The position numbers and the translations under genes are program-made. From contig JAHWDD010000008.1 of NCBI GenBank assembly GCA_023897205.1, positions 2,480,001 through 2,544,000 of the forward strand: DNA of 64,000 nucleotides, in the 5' to 3' direction. The notes under the pieces were generated by a model. It was not told where the DNA came from. It searched no databases and saw nothing but the letters and a program-made list of their open reading frames with translations. Position 1 is the first letter of the stretch; each line of letters begins with the position of its first letter. Below are positions 46,896 to 59,407 of this stretch, in pieces. This DNA comes from Exophiala sp. HKRS030 (lineage: Eukaryota > Ascomycota > Eurotiomycetes > Chaetothyriales > Herpotrichiellaceae).

Positions 46896-48595
46896 TCACA
46901 TCGTACCAATGCGTCTTCTTCTCCCTTTGTTGCCACCTTCGGGTCGCTGGTTGAGGACATGCCGAAGAAGTGGGTCGTCGCGATCTCGGTCTAAGTGATG
47001 TACGCGTACATGACGCTGCAGATTATCCGGTCGCGGATAGCGATGTTGTTGATCTGCGCAGAATGGACAGATGTATCCAGGAGACGTATGAACTAGGCCA
47101 TGTCTAGTAGATTGCCCGATTAGAAATTGTCTTGTTAATTTTGGTACGGCATTGGTATCACTTACCGGGTCATTTCGTTCTTCCTCTTAAAGCCTTTGCC
47201 ACCAACTCCGCGCGCGCAATTTTCGACGGGACAAAAGTGTGGTCGGTCATTTGAATGCACGTTCATGTGACTATTGAGAAGGTATTGAGTCTGGAATGGG
47301 AGTGCATTACAACCCGGAAATGTACAAACATAGGGGGTCGTTGAGAATGGAGCAGACTCTGTTGCTGACTTTTCTGGATCCGAAACGGTGATGACAAGGT
47401 GCTCGATTTGGGGTTTCGAGGCATCTTGTTCTGGAAGCGTAGATAATGGCAGTGTATATGAGGCTGCTGGAGATTGACCATGGATCGAAGCGGGAGTAGA
47501 TGCCGCAGCGGACGCACCCGAATTATACTCGGACGTCCCTGACGTGGAGCTATCACGAGTCGATGAACGCCAGTTGAATTGTGAGGGAGGCGCAGGCGGC
47601 GACATGATTGGACGAGGAGAATGACTATATGATGTCGGAGTCTGAGAGTAGGGACTGGGGGAATACTTGATGGGGAGTGGAGAGGGCATGCCAGGGCCGG
47701 GGCTGGGGCCGGAATCGAGCGAAAGTGTTGTGCGGATGGATGGGAGAGTCTGCTTGCTTTCGGACGATCTGGCTTGGGAGTGTTGTGATGGTGATCTCTT
47801 TAGTGCAGGCAGCCTTAGGTCCTCGGGGATATCAGATGATGGAGAAAATGCGTCCCTAGACAAGCTGGGAGACATGAACGAATTCTCGCGCTCAGATTCC
47901 AGGTCGCGATCGGGTAATGGTGTGTCTGTTACTCGGGGTCGAGGCGGAGGAAGGACATTCCAGCAGGTCTGAGCTGGACGATCTGGAATATGGGACAATT
48001 GTGTCGTGGTCCCCTCATGTTGCTCAGACTTGATGCCTGGAAGCTTACAGGCTGGACGCCCTTGACCTTTGGCTGGCGGCCAGTCAGAGGCATGGTGATG
48101 TCTCTCTTCCAATTTGACATCTGGGTGAAAGGCGCTCCCCTCTTGCGTAGCGGCAGACGGAACTGCATTGTTGAAGCTAGATACCGGGCTTCTCATGGAC
48201 TGCGAGTCGTTGGTGTTATCTTGATGGCCTTGTAGGTCTTCTGGCTCTTCCTCTCCTTCCTCTGCCTCGGATTCACTTCCCGATTCTAGGGCATGTTGTT
48301 CAGCGTCTCGAGCAAGCTCAGGATGATTTGGAGCCCAGGAACGTATCAAGACACCGTCGCTTGGGGAGGCTTGGGTTTGACCCTTGCGTCTCTTGGTCCT
48401 GGGAGGTGATGTAGGGCTCTTGTCCTGGTCGCTCTCGTCCGACGCCGAGGATGAAGAGCATTCGACCTGTGGACGAGGACTCTCCGCTGGAATATAATTG
48501 GGATGGACAGCCTCCAAGGGTGGAGTCCTGTTCGAACTATCCCAGTCTGAATCATAGGATTGGTGCGACTGATATCGATCTTGTTCGCTTGACAT
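46896..48595 (-). CDS. C2H2 zinc-finger transcription factor
   Basis: Two exons, complement of 47166-48595 and 46896-47103 with a 62 bp intron, give 545 residues from the ATG at 48595. The first 430 residues are Ser/Pro-rich and probably disordered, with acidic stretches (SESEAEEGEEEPED) and a basic KRRKG likely to serve nuclear import. The fingers lie at the C terminus: CTFPGCNALPFQ...HMNVH, then CPVENC...KRKNEMTRHGLVH, and an unusual one, CPFC...YPRPDNLQRHVRVHH. The intron falls inside finger 2 (codon after EMT), so the unspliced frame loses two histidines and finger 3. The tail ends in a basic GRRRRIG block. The YPRPDNLQRHVRVHH signature recurs in Pezizomycotina factors; I cannot name the regulon. 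Confidence 0.87.
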
Positions 48596-49144
48596 GAGTA
48601 CCTTTGTTAATCATGGTCTGCACATGGCAAGCCAAGTCGAGAATGAAGCACGCCGCCACGAGGGATTGTGAGTGCGCGGGAATTCAATTTTGAAGGTGGT
48701 GATCTTGAGTGCTGTTGTGTTCTAGAAAAGAAGGCATGTTAGCCCCAGCCTCGAGGCAAGGTACCTCGGAGAATGCGATGCGGGAAGCATGAGATTGCAA
48801 GAAGAGGGGAGTGCCTGACGGATGGACATTGGTCCCATAAAAGGATCGCCATGTTGGTATTGATCATGAACCATATGCAAATTAAAAACAAGTAGATTTG
48901 GTGGGTGGAAGTGTGTTGCAGCGGGGAACAAAAGACGGGTAATGGGATGGTCTGGAACGCCAGAGACTCAAGCCGTAACCGTGCGGAAGACCCGCATATT
49001 AGAGTAACGGAAAGGTACGTGCAACTAACCACGATGGCAGAAGTGTGGACTTCAACCTTCGGGTGGAAGTGAAGATCGAGTGATGGAGGAGAGGAAGTGA
49101 AATTCAAAGTACAAAGTTGGAGACGACTCGTACCGATCGTGGAG

Positions 49145-49168
49145 TGTGAGGGTGAGGGTGAGGGTGGG
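49145..49168. repeat. 6-bp tandem repeat GTGAGG, four copies
   Basis: Four head-to-tail GTGAGG units, the last one altered to GTGGG. Confidence 0.8.
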
Positions 49169-49620
49169 ATCCGACTTCAGGATTCCCAAGGTGGCACTGG
49201 TGGGACCGAGCAGTCAATGAGGCTCCCACGCGGCGGCGGTGGTACAAGCGGAGGCCAGCAGGTGGAAGGTTGGAAGGGTGGACTTCCGATGTGCCACGAG
49301 CAGAGGGTGAGAGGGTGAGGCAGTAAGTCAGTGGCACGGATTGAGATACAAAAAGGGCCTGTCAAATGACGGACGCTGTCCACCAAAGGACAATGAAGGA
49401 TGAAGATGTGTTGCAAGGCTGAATGAAGCTGAGAAAGATATGATGTGGAAGGAGATGAAGCAGGAGTGTTGCCTGGTAGCAACAATGAATACAATGATGG
49501 GAAAGGATGAGGCTGTGCTGGCCGGCTGGTTTGCACTGCCCGCAGCCCGCAGCCCGGAGCCGGGAGGAAATGATTTGGCAATATCTGAGACCTCGGGGAC
49601 CTGAACTACGTTGACTGCCT

Positions 49621-49657
49621 GGACGGTGGACGTGGACGTGGACGGGGACGTAGACGT
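49621..49657. repeat. GGACGT-type 6-bp repeat
   Basis: About six copies of GGACGT/GGACGG with single changes. Confidence 0.75.
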
Positions 49658-50155
49658 GTGCGTGCTTGTGACTAACTAACTAGTCGTAGTAGTTAGTATT
49701 GGTGATGGTAGTGTTGAGAGTACAACCAAGTTGGTGGGTTGTCACTTGTAAGTAGTCTTGACTGGATGGGGCGGGGGTGAGTAATAATGTGAAAGAGCAT
49801 GCCACAATCATAGTTTTCGGGGCCAAAGGCGTCGAGGGCGTTGGGAGAAGAATTGGAATCGAGATTGGGATTGAAATCATCATCTCATCATCATCAGGAT
49901 TCACCGATTTAGGAATCGAGAACCAACCAACTGTGAATTCGGGCCCATGAAGACCAATAGCACTACAAGTGGGAGAAGCCCGAGGAGCCTTTTGGAGGTG
50001 AGGCGGGCACTGGCAAAGGCTCTGGATGGCATTGGTGATGAAATGTTGCTCATGGTGCATCAGATGGCCTCATTGAGCACAAGCGCAGTGGCATGGCGTT
50101 GAAGAAACAAGTCTTATCGAAACGTGGATGGAGCCAGAGTTTTCATGAGCGCGCT

Positions 50156-50191
50156 TCCACGTCCACGTCCAAGTCCAAGTCCAAGCCCAAG
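50156..50191. repeat. 6-bp tandem repeat TCCACG/TCCAAG, six copies
   Basis: Two TCCACG units followed by three TCCAAG and one CCCAAG unit. Confidence 0.85.
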
Positions 50192-50972
50192 ATGCGTGAG
50201 GTGCAGAGTTGCGAGATGCAAGTTTCGAGTCTGCAAAGATGCAAGATGCAAGATGCCACTTGCCGCGAAGGTTACCAACTCCCTAGTATCTACCTAGTAC
50301 CTACCTAGTACCTACACCTCCTAGCTATTAGGTACTTGCTCTGTAAAGAGATACTCCGTACTCTGTGTACTTAGGTGGTCCCCCAAATAACTAACCAAAT
50401 AACTAACCAACTAACTAGTGAGTTAATGCAGCGAAAGCCCAACCAAGGTCTAGAATCATGAGTGTTGCTTGTGACCCACTGGCCAGTTCACCGTCAATGG
50501 TCAGTGGTCACCCTTGGCCTCACCTTCACCCTCATTCTCACCGTCGCTCTCTCACCGTTGGGACTCGATACTCGATACTACTGAGTAATGGTGGTCAATA
50601 ATGGTAGGCAGAGGCATGCAAAGGTATGCAGACACAAGTATGCCCTAGGGCTAACTAACTTGCTTGCAGCAACGACGGAGTCCAGTTGCTACTCCGTACT
50701 CCGTACTTAACTAGTGGGACCTTTGGCGGCTCAGAAGAATGGGTCCTTGAATGCCGCTAAAGGGAGGCTCCCAATGCATCCTTGTATCCCTGTATCCCTG
50801 CATCCCATCCTGCATCCTCTGCATCCTGCATCCCTCCTTGCACTGTCATTACGAACAAATTCAAAGGATTCAAAGGTCACAAATCACAAACAAGTTTTTC
50901 CAATTCTACAAGATTCTACCCAAGCTTCCAGACGCGGGATTCGAGAGCCCGATGAGTGCCTGACTCTTCTGC

Positions 50973-50999
50973 AACCCGACAACCCGACAACCCGATAAC
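50973..50999. repeat. 8-bp tandem repeat AACCCGAC
   Basis: Three copies and a partial fourth. The AACCC core recalls telomere repeats but the unit is 8 bp and short, so no telomeric meaning is claimed. Confidence 0.8.
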
Positions 51000-52708
51000 C
51001 CAAAATCCTACCGACGAGGGAATAATCATCATGCTCAGTCCTCAGCCCGTACTGCTTTGGTTGGGTAGACAAATTCCTTGAAGCCGTCCTCGTTGTGGCC
51101 TAAAGAGCCTCTTCATAGGCCCAGCAGTCAGGACACCCGCGGAGGCCTCTCGGCCCTCGTGGCCCCAAGCCGTCTCTCTGTGGTGGGGGTTCCACCCACT
51201 CACCTTCAGGCTTCCTTCTTTTGATCAAGTGCCTTCTCGGTTCTTTCCCACTACAATCAAGGCGCTCGCTCCCTTGGGTTGCCCGCCTGCCTGCGACTTT
51301 TCTACAAGGCATACCTGCATCTGCAATTCCACCTATTACCGCGAGGCACACGCAATCGACCTACAGTCTTCACTAGTCTTGTAGAACAACTACCACACAC
51401 CGTGCACGCACCTACGACTCTGCCACACACACACACGCACCCCTAGCAGAACTTGTCCAAGAAGAAGACAAAGAAAAAGACACAGACGACGACAACGACG
51501 ACTACGACACACACCCCAGCGCCCCAATCCCAACCACGCATGCATGCCTAACTAACTAAGAGTAGCTGCAACAGGCCACGAGCCTCCAAGCCTTCGAATC
51601 CTCAATTCCTCTATATGCGTCTTGCTTTTGGCGGCTCTTCAAGCAGACCCGATTTCAGCGAAGGACGTCTTGATCCACAAATCCAATCCGTGAGATTGGT
51701 TTCCTGCCGTTTCCCGCCGTTTCCCAAAGACTGACCGTTCGTTTCACGCCGCCGCCAAAAGCCACCATTGGCTGCGTGTCCTCTCCAAAGTCGAGCCACC
51801 TGCTCACACCTGCTCCGGATGCCTTGATCGAAACTCTCTTCTCAGCCAATATTGGATAACCACGCTTCTTATACTTTTTCATGACGCCCGGCTAAGCTGA
51901 GAACTACCAATTTACGCGAATCTGCTACTCCCACCATCCTGCTGCTTCCTCCCTCCGTGTCCCTCACCAAAAACGTCAGCGAAGAAGGAGAGACACTTGC
52001 ATCCAAGTGGTCCCGCCTACAACACTACAACAACTCATCTGCAGACGAGTGAGCCAACAAAATCTCCGTGCTTCCGATCCCTCATCAACCATGGTCCTCA
52101 TTTCCTCTTCTTCTATTCTCAGAGACAAGTCTGAGACATTGCTGATGGCGAATAGAAGGCATGCCGATCAAATCCACTACTAAATTTAGGATCCGAGATT
52201 GATACTACCAAGTCCTACCAAGTTAGACAACTTGACCTCGTCTACCTAGGACTCCTTGATACCTTCACCGCTGATCCCCGCTACGGTCTTCCTCTTCGGT
52301 GCAACTAACTAGCACCAAGGTCTATCCGGTTTCTATAAATGGCCGTCACCACTCAGAACTAGGGATCAAGACTCCAAAAATGGCGGCCTTGCCATCTCCC
52401 AGTTCAAACTAAAGTGACGGCTCTGATACCCAAGCTCCTATTCATGTCCATCTCCTGCCCGACTACCGTCATGGTTTGCAAAGTCAGGTTTCTGAGGGAC
52501 ATCTACATGGCCCAGGGGCGAAGAGTCTGATGGAGGTGGGCAGTGCTGTCGCCGGGATCGCTGTAGAAATTGTCTCACACTTAGCATGATCATCACGCCT
52601 TCACGGCAAACACTTGTGGGGTTTGAACGACTGAACTTCACCATCATAACTCAAGAGAGGGATCTGGCTTGCAGATCCCCACACACAAGTCCATCTCAAT
52701 CGCAGTTT

Positions 52709-53734
52709 TTAGCTGCTCAACAAGGGTCTTTGTACTTCGTCCTCTTCTTCTGCCTGCTGAATCGACTCATCGAGGTTTCCCCGATATAGTATGTAGTGCT
52801 GACATATAAAGATGAGATCGAAGGCGATGGAGATGTTGGAAAGCCCGAGCTTGAGTGAATTGCCTGTGATGCCACTCCAATCCCCTTGTAAACTTGCATC
52901 AATAATGAGCTGCAAGAGCGACAATACGCCACCAGTTATATCGAGCAGAATCTGAAGGATGCTCCACCCTTGAGTAGACTTGCGTTTGTAATTCATCCAT
53001 GCTTGCGGAATATACTTGATGAAAGTGCATACAAGCTTGACATAACCAAGGGTATAAAGCTAGCAGAAGATGAGCCGAGGACAGCTTCTACTCGGAGACA
53101 CAACAAACAGGCTTACCACGTCAATCCAAGCCCAGTCTTGGGGATCTTGATTGTAGGCCCCAGCACTGGCCAAGACCACCCCTATCATGCTGACAACGGC
53201 AACAATGCAGCCCCAAAAAATGCCCAACACAATCCGACTCGCTCGTTGCACCGGAAAGACTTTGAAGCCCCAGAGACGCGCATAGAACTGAGAATAGGTC
53301 AAGGCAACCATAACGGCAGCGTGAATGCCGAATATGGCGTCATTAAAACGCACAGTTGGCTCTGGTGATAAGGGATGTCTCTCGGCATACTGATACCGGA
53401 TGGTGGGCGAGTACAGAAAGAAACACGTCGAAACACTGTAGCAGAAAAACCCTAGCACATTGAGCGTCGGAAAGTCGACTCCAAAGCCTTGTGTCGAACG
53501 TCGTTTCCAGTTCAGAATCACTTGGGGATAGAAAGACGCACTCCACGAAAGCGTACTAGTTTTCTTGTCAATGCCTTTTGATGCCGAAGAGAGACAGCCA
53601 CACATACTAGATCCAACCGAGCAGTCTGTGTAGCCGGGTCAGTCGCGATTCTATACAGTATGGGTACATACTCGAAATCCTACGACTTACCGAGAGAAAG
53701 CTCTGGCAAAAGCCACGGCTTGATCATCGATCAT
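52709..53734 (-). CDS. Cystinosin homologue (PQ-loop lysosomal/vacuolar cystine transporter)
   Basis: Seven-helix proton-coupled cystine exporter of the vacuole; the yeast relative is Ers1. Four exons, complement of 53691-53734 (44 nt), 53608-53625 (18 nt), 53117-53555 and 52709-53059, give 283 residues. The start at 53734 reads [15 protein letters not shown]. The 18-nt exon supplies LLGWI, and its junctions give [20 protein letters not shown]. The two PQ loops are [17 protein letters not shown] and [17 protein letters not shown], and the fifth to seventh helices contain [17 protein letters not shown] and [15 protein letters not shown], both family-typical. The C terminus (EVQRPLLSS) has an acidic cluster and a dileucine that could serve vacuolar sorting. 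Introns are 65, 52 and 57 bp. Confidence 0.94.
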
Positions 53735-54600
53735 GTTTGCGAGAGTATAGGGGAAGTTGCTTGTAGATTTGGTGATCGCATGCTAGTGCGGGAATCTTGG
53801 TCGTGCTCGTCAATGTCACATGAGACGAGAAGGATGCGATGGCGATGTTGTGGTTTGCGGTTCATCTCGTTATGTATCCATTTGTCTAATAAAAATCATG
53901 AACTCCAAGAATGTCAAGGCTGAAGTGCTATGATGCGATAAGCACCCGGAGCACCTCAGCGGCGTGGGTCTAATCGATAACAAATGCAAGATCCCAGGGG
54001 GTGCCCTGAACCCTGGGCACAATCACCTGACCACAATGCACAAGACACAGTTAGCCACGAGGCGTAGTCGAAAGCGAGACGAGACACGTGAGGAGACAAA
54101 ACTCGGAATCATCATCACCCTTCGCAACGACCCTTGGCAGAGCTCAAGCCCCTCAACCAATCAGAGATCCAGTACGATTGTCCTGCGGCCAGAACCTGGG
54201 TTTTGTGCTGGCACCCACCGACACTTCATCTGGCCGTCAATGATCTGTCCATCTGAGGAATTCCAGTTTGCATGACTATAACACGTTTTGACTGTGCCTG
54301 TTACCTTACCATCTAGGTTGGGAGATCATTCTAATTCACACATCAGGTGGTGGTCTCGACCACATCTACCCCGCTTATCTCAACTCCACGAGTAAACAAA
54401 ACGTACGACGACTCTCCAGATATCCGTCTACAGACCTCCGTTACACGATCTTATCGAATTCCGCCCAAATTGTCACTCAATTGTTCGGTCTCACGGTCCA
54501 AGCTCCCTCAATACCTCTGGATGGTTGCTTCGATCCTCATCTAGGAGGACCTCCTCCGCGCAACATCCACCCTGCAGCCCGCGCTTCCTAGCTCAACGCA
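53735..54600. other. Divergent promoter region cystinosin / cytochrome b561 fusion
   Basis: 866 bp between back-to-back start codons. No regulatory site could be named and no coding frame is convincing. Confidence 0.4.
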
Positions 54601-57127
54601 ATGTCTCCCTCACCTCAGCTCGCTCCTCCAGGGAGCAGCTCCTATGACTCAGATACCATGCATGTTGGCGACGGGACTTGGGATGCATCAAGAGACACTT
54701 TTCTATTGCCAAACTTGGTTGGCACCAACTTTGCAACAACAAGATACAATGGTATGGAAAGTCCCGCAGTCTCCGGATGTGAATTAGACTAATGTGCACA
54801 GGCATGGGTAATCGCTTTTTTACCATGGAAGGATACCATGCATTGATCCGAGCGCACGGCGTCATAGCGGCCATAACGTTCCTCGGCGCCGTCCCCACTG
54901 CCATCTTCCTCATGCGTTTTTATGGCCGAAACCCTCGCTTGGCTCTGCGAATGCACATATGGCTTCAGATTCTCACATTGTTGTTGACCACTGTCGTGTT
55001 TATTCTAGGGTTCATGGCAGTCGGGCCAAATAGAAGTCTGTCGAATCCGCATCATGGCATCGGCGTTGCCATTTATGTCCTCATCTGGGTACAGGTACTG
55101 GGAGGATGCTTTGCCCATAGGAACAAAAAGAGAACTGCACCGCACCGACCACTCCGCATCATGCTTCATCAGTGGGCAGGACGAGCGATTGCTCTTCTGG
55201 GAATCACCCAAGTAGCCTTGGGGCTTACTCTTTATGGGTCACCATTATATCTATTCGTCCTATACACTCTGTTGATCATTGCCTTCGTCATCATATATTT
55301 CATCCTATCTTATCTGGCCGAACGACGTCAAGGTCAGCGCTTAGGTGGCCACCACGGAAGCCATTATTCTGAAGAGGTCGTTACACATCATGATGAGCAC
55401 AGAGACCGCAGTGGCTGGGGCAAATGGCTCCTCGGGGTGCAGCTGCCCTCGGGCTGGCATCGCTATGGCGTCGGCGCTCAAACAAGAGTCAACGAGATTC
55501 CAGCGTGAGCGGAACAGGGACAAGTGTATCATCTTCCTACTTTTCCGACGAGAAGTATTCGAATGCACCAGAGCGTCGAAGGGAGAAGGGAGGCTTTGGA
55601 AACCGTTTATTACAGATTGCTGCGATAGGTGGAGCTGTTGCTGCAGCCAGAAAACTCTTTGGAGGAGGGCGCAGGGACGATGAGTCCGATACTGGGCCGT
55701 ATAGACCACCACTTGGCGGAAATCAATCTGTCACGGATTCTATGTCTCGAGTCGAAGAAGGACAAGCTCCACTCCGACCAACGACACCCATTGGAAACAG
55801 TCCTGGACAAAGCCGACCTACTCACCCTCTTGCTCAACCTCCAATGACTCCAGGGTCAACAGGTCGTCGAGATTCGGGATCTACATACTCATATTACGAT
55901 GACTCGTTTGTCTCGGGATCCCCATCAAGACGTGATCGCCGATCCCATACATTTAGGGACGCCATGGCCGCTGGAGGTGCCGTGTTCGCAGTACGTTCGT
56001 TATTCAAGAATCGCAGACAGAGGAAGGAAGATATAAGAACAGAAGCACTGAGAAAGCAAAGGATTGAACAAGAAAAGGTGCAACGCATGAATTCGGCTCA
56101 TAAGTACACGGGCGATGGAGTTCGACCTCCAAGGCGGAGTCACGGGCGCATGGGAAGTCAGTCAGCGTCTGATATTTCGACTGTAATGGGAAGCACAGCC
56201 CATCATGGCATGAGTGGTGCTTTACCTGCAGCTGGAGTCGGTGCTGCAGCTGCAAGTGCCCTAGCTGATCGAGATCGAATTCGTCCGGTAGGAGCCGATC
56301 CACCTATTGTGTTGCCCGGACCCTCAACAGCTGGCGTCCACGCGACAGATATACCTCCAGTTCCTCCACCGCATCGAAGCGATTATGATTCTTCAGGAAG
56401 TGAGCTCTATACAACACAATCGGGCCGGCAACATCACCGTCATCGCAATGAGGCTGCCGCCGGGCTTGCCGGAGCAGCACTCGGTGCTATGGCTGCGGAA
56501 GGTCGGCACAAGTACTCAGGACGCACAAACGCCAATACTGACTCAGTGGAATCACCTCCTGTATCCGTCAAGATCAACATGCACAACGATGGCCGCAAGG
56601 TGACCCTTCGCAGATTGACAGAAGAAGAGGCCGCGGCTCAACGCGAAGCCAAACGAAAAGAGCGACAAGCATCGGCGGCTGCTAGACGACGTCGTAACTC
56701 CAGCCTCTCAAGCAGTGACGCCGGCGAGATTGTCGGCGGAGCTGGTCCTAGCACAGCGGCTGATCGTCGTTGGCGTCGGACTGAAGCCCTAGAAGCGCAA
56801 CAGGCTGCGGAGAATGCAGCAGCGGCTGCATCTAACATGCGTCCACAGACTGCTACACCGGCGCATTCGCTTTATCCCAGCCTCCCACCTCCCGGAACAA
56901 GCGGCATTGCCGTGGATCACACAACCGGCCAAGCATATCAAATGCCACTACCACCACCTATTCCAGGATCTCATAGCAATCTTGGTCCGGCCGGTAGCAT
57001 CACAAGTCCGGGCACTGAGACGAGTGGAGCGACAGAGTATGCGAACAACCGCAGGCGAAGGAGAGCGGAAAGAGCTCAGGCGAGGCTGGCACGGGAGGGG
57101 AGGGGGAATACCGTAGATTTTACCTAG
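54601..57127 (+). CDS. Cytochrome b561-domain membrane protein with long Arg/Ala-rich tail, apparent one-base frameshift
   Basis: Exon 1 is 54601-54751; a 50 bp intron (54752-54801, branch GACTAAT) follows, and splicing gives TTRYNGMGNRFFTMEGYHAL. The first half has a b561-like helix set: HGVIAAITFLGAVPTAIFLM, HIWLQILTLLLTTVVFILGF, NPHHGIGVAIYVLIWVQVLG, LHQWAGRAIALLGITQVALG. Histidines at helix ends could bind haem for trans-membrane electron transfer. At GGGG 55434-55437 the frame shifts: WGKWLLG continues in the next frame as AAALGLASLWRRRS and runs to 57127. One extra G gives a single 825-residue protein. The tail has GGAVAAARKLFGG and AAGGAVFAVRSLFKN segments, PPP motifs and a basic end. 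I recall similar fusions in other Pezizomycotina, so one gene is more likely than two. Function unknown. Confidence 0.75.
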
Positions 57128-59407
57128 TTGGGGTTTAACGTACGCATGATGAGATTGGGTCTAAGCTCAAGCTTGACATCTGAACATTTGTTTTCTAATG
57201 ATGACATGAGAGGTATGACATGGAATGGCAAGGTCACTTCTGGCATCATGGCAAGCGAAGTAAAAAAGTCACGTTGTTTGGACATGCAATGGAGTTTTGT
57301 GTTTGTGGGCATGGCAATCTATGGAATCCCTCTGGTCACATGTATGAGAGTAGATTTTGCTTCGTAAGACAATAATACAATTCTCAGGGGTGTGGAATGA
57401 AATGATATGACGAGCCCTGATCGATGTGATTAGAGCTGCTTCTCTGTACGGGGTACAACATAGCTGAACTGGTCGGCAAAGACGTCGGACCTAAGCGAGC
57501 TGTGCTACGACAACGGAGTAGTTACACTAGCTACAGTACATGCCTACAGGCCTACACAATTCAGCCTACGCAGCTCTCTAACTAGTTACTTAATAAGTAG
57601 GTAGAGCCCTACCGCCGTACTCCGTACTCCGTGCATCCGAGGTTAAATAGTCGAAGAAATAAACGATTCACGGGGTAAAGCGAGTGGACGTGGTTGGTGT
57701 AGTGGGAGCGGCAAGCCTCAACAGGCGCCGAGAGCCATGTTGTTTAATGAGGATGGCTGGGAACGAGTCAAGCACCCGTGGCACCGTCAAACAGAAGATC
57801 AAAGATCATTGATCGACGATGCAGATCTCCTTCCGGTGTGTCACTGTTCCAAGGAAGTCTAATATCTCAAGATGTCGTTGATGAGGGATGATGAATGGAT
57901 GGATCATGAATTATTAGTTAGTTAGCTGAACCTTGCCAGCCACCTGGGATAATCACTGTGCACATGTCGATGGATGGCGATGGGAATAGCCTGAAATGTT
58001 GTGCCGCTGACTACCTAGCTAGCTCGGAGTACGGAGTAGATAGTCTAGTAGTTAGCCACGAGGAGGACCTAGGACCGTGGGTCATGAAGCCTGAATCATC
58101 TGCCGGCAAGGAATTGTTTGAAGTGGTCGCATGATCTATTATTGGCAGTCTTGTCACGCCTGTCTGGTCTGCTGCCACATTTCGTGAGGAAGGGTCATAA
58201 ATGTGATGAAACCGAAACATACATCAGTCGTCATGGTTGTGGTCTGTGAACTGGACGTGCGACACACAAAAAGGCCTTGAGAGGAGTTTTAGTCTTCCGC
58301 CAAAATGACTGAGCCTCGCAATGCAGTATCAAGGTGGCACGTAGGTGAGTGGCAGGATTTAGTGTTTGAAACGGCGGTTGTGGCAAGCCGCAAGGGATCA
58401 CGCAAGAGGGAGCTTGGATAGCGACGCTGGCTGACCGTGAGAGACAAGATTACATCAGCGGTTGTTTGAGGCGTTCCCGCACCTGGTTTGTTTGCAGATT
58501 CAACACCATAAATTATAATGGCCTCGGCCTCCTTTGTGCCACCCCCAAGGCGATCCGTCATTGTAGCTGAGACTAACCATCAGGGGTGTCTAAAGAGATG
58601 CTCTTGGAGGCGTATTGTTTGCCCCTCGTCCGCCTGAGAGTCGTCGTCTCGGGGGTGCCCTTGTGCCGGTAATGCACCAAGCCAGCTGATGAGATGGTAG
58701 TTAGTGTCGTGTGTTCCGCCTTCCAAGGCTCCCAGCATGCAAGACAGGCTGTGGTATCCACCTGGGCAGTCTTCTGGGTGACCCCTCGGCCTGTGGTTGT
58801 GTCTCCAAAAACATGGCCCCGCCACCAACTGCCAACACTGACCAGCTACTAACTAGTTAACTACGTTGTTAGCTTACAGCACCCAGTACCCAGTACCCGT
58901 GAGCTCGCAATCACCACTCCGTCGGTGCAGATTCAAAGCGGCCAGGGCGGGCGTCTTTGCTTCCTCAATCCTTACAAACCAACCACTGCTGCAACTGCAT
59001 GGTGACGCTGATTAAAACTCACGTCCCTTTCCCACCATCCCAGCCTCCTTCTCAATATTCTGTTCGCACGACCGGCACCAGTACTGATCCATATCCAGTA
59101 CTGGTTGGCCACCTCTTCTTTCACCTTCTGCCTCATTCTGCTCATCGTCTGCCATTGTCCATTGCTGCGTTCACTTCGCGTCAGTCACTACCTTTGTTTC
59201 CTTACTCGTCTACACCTCTTTTATCATTGTCCGAATCATTCCAACACCCCGACGTTTCCGGCGCTTTGAAAGCGTCCCGGGCTATTCTCATACGCAAATT
59301 CCCTTTGCTTCCGTATATTCATCTCACTCCCCGACCTACAACTCCTAGATCGACGGTGCCACCACCAGCGCATTGTTCGAGGTTTCACACGACCCTCATC
59401 TCCAATC
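57128..59407. other. Intergenic region of 2.3 kb between two plus-strand genes
   Basis: Holds the 3' UTR of the b561 fusion gene and the promoter of the Tcp11-like gene. The last 450 bp are pyrimidine-rich, like a leader. TACTCCGTACTCCGTG lies at 57618-57633 and TCGGAGTACGGAGTA at about 58024-58038. TAGTTAG/CTAACTA words recur at about 57580, 57910 and 58850. No gene is supportable. Confidence 0.45.

Larger units (their letters stand above)
48596..52708. other. Gene-poor region of 4.1 kb upstream of the C2H2 gene
   Basis: No coding frame is supportable. The first few hundred bases next to 48595 probably are leader/promoter of the zinc-finger gene. The region holds tandem repeats (49145-49168, 49621-49657, 50156-50191, 50973-50999), a degenerate CATCCTG/TATCCCTG array at about 50780-50835, CA and GAC runs near 51425-51514 and TACTCCGTA motifs at 50352-50360 and 50690-50705. 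The plus strand from about 51400 to 52100 is purine/pyrimidine-skewed like a leader, without a gene behind it. Confidence 0.4.

Noticed and set aside
50973..50999. AACCCGAC repeat as an interstitial telomere sequence
   Set aside because: The unit is 8 bp and not TTAGGG-related beyond AACCC; only three copies.
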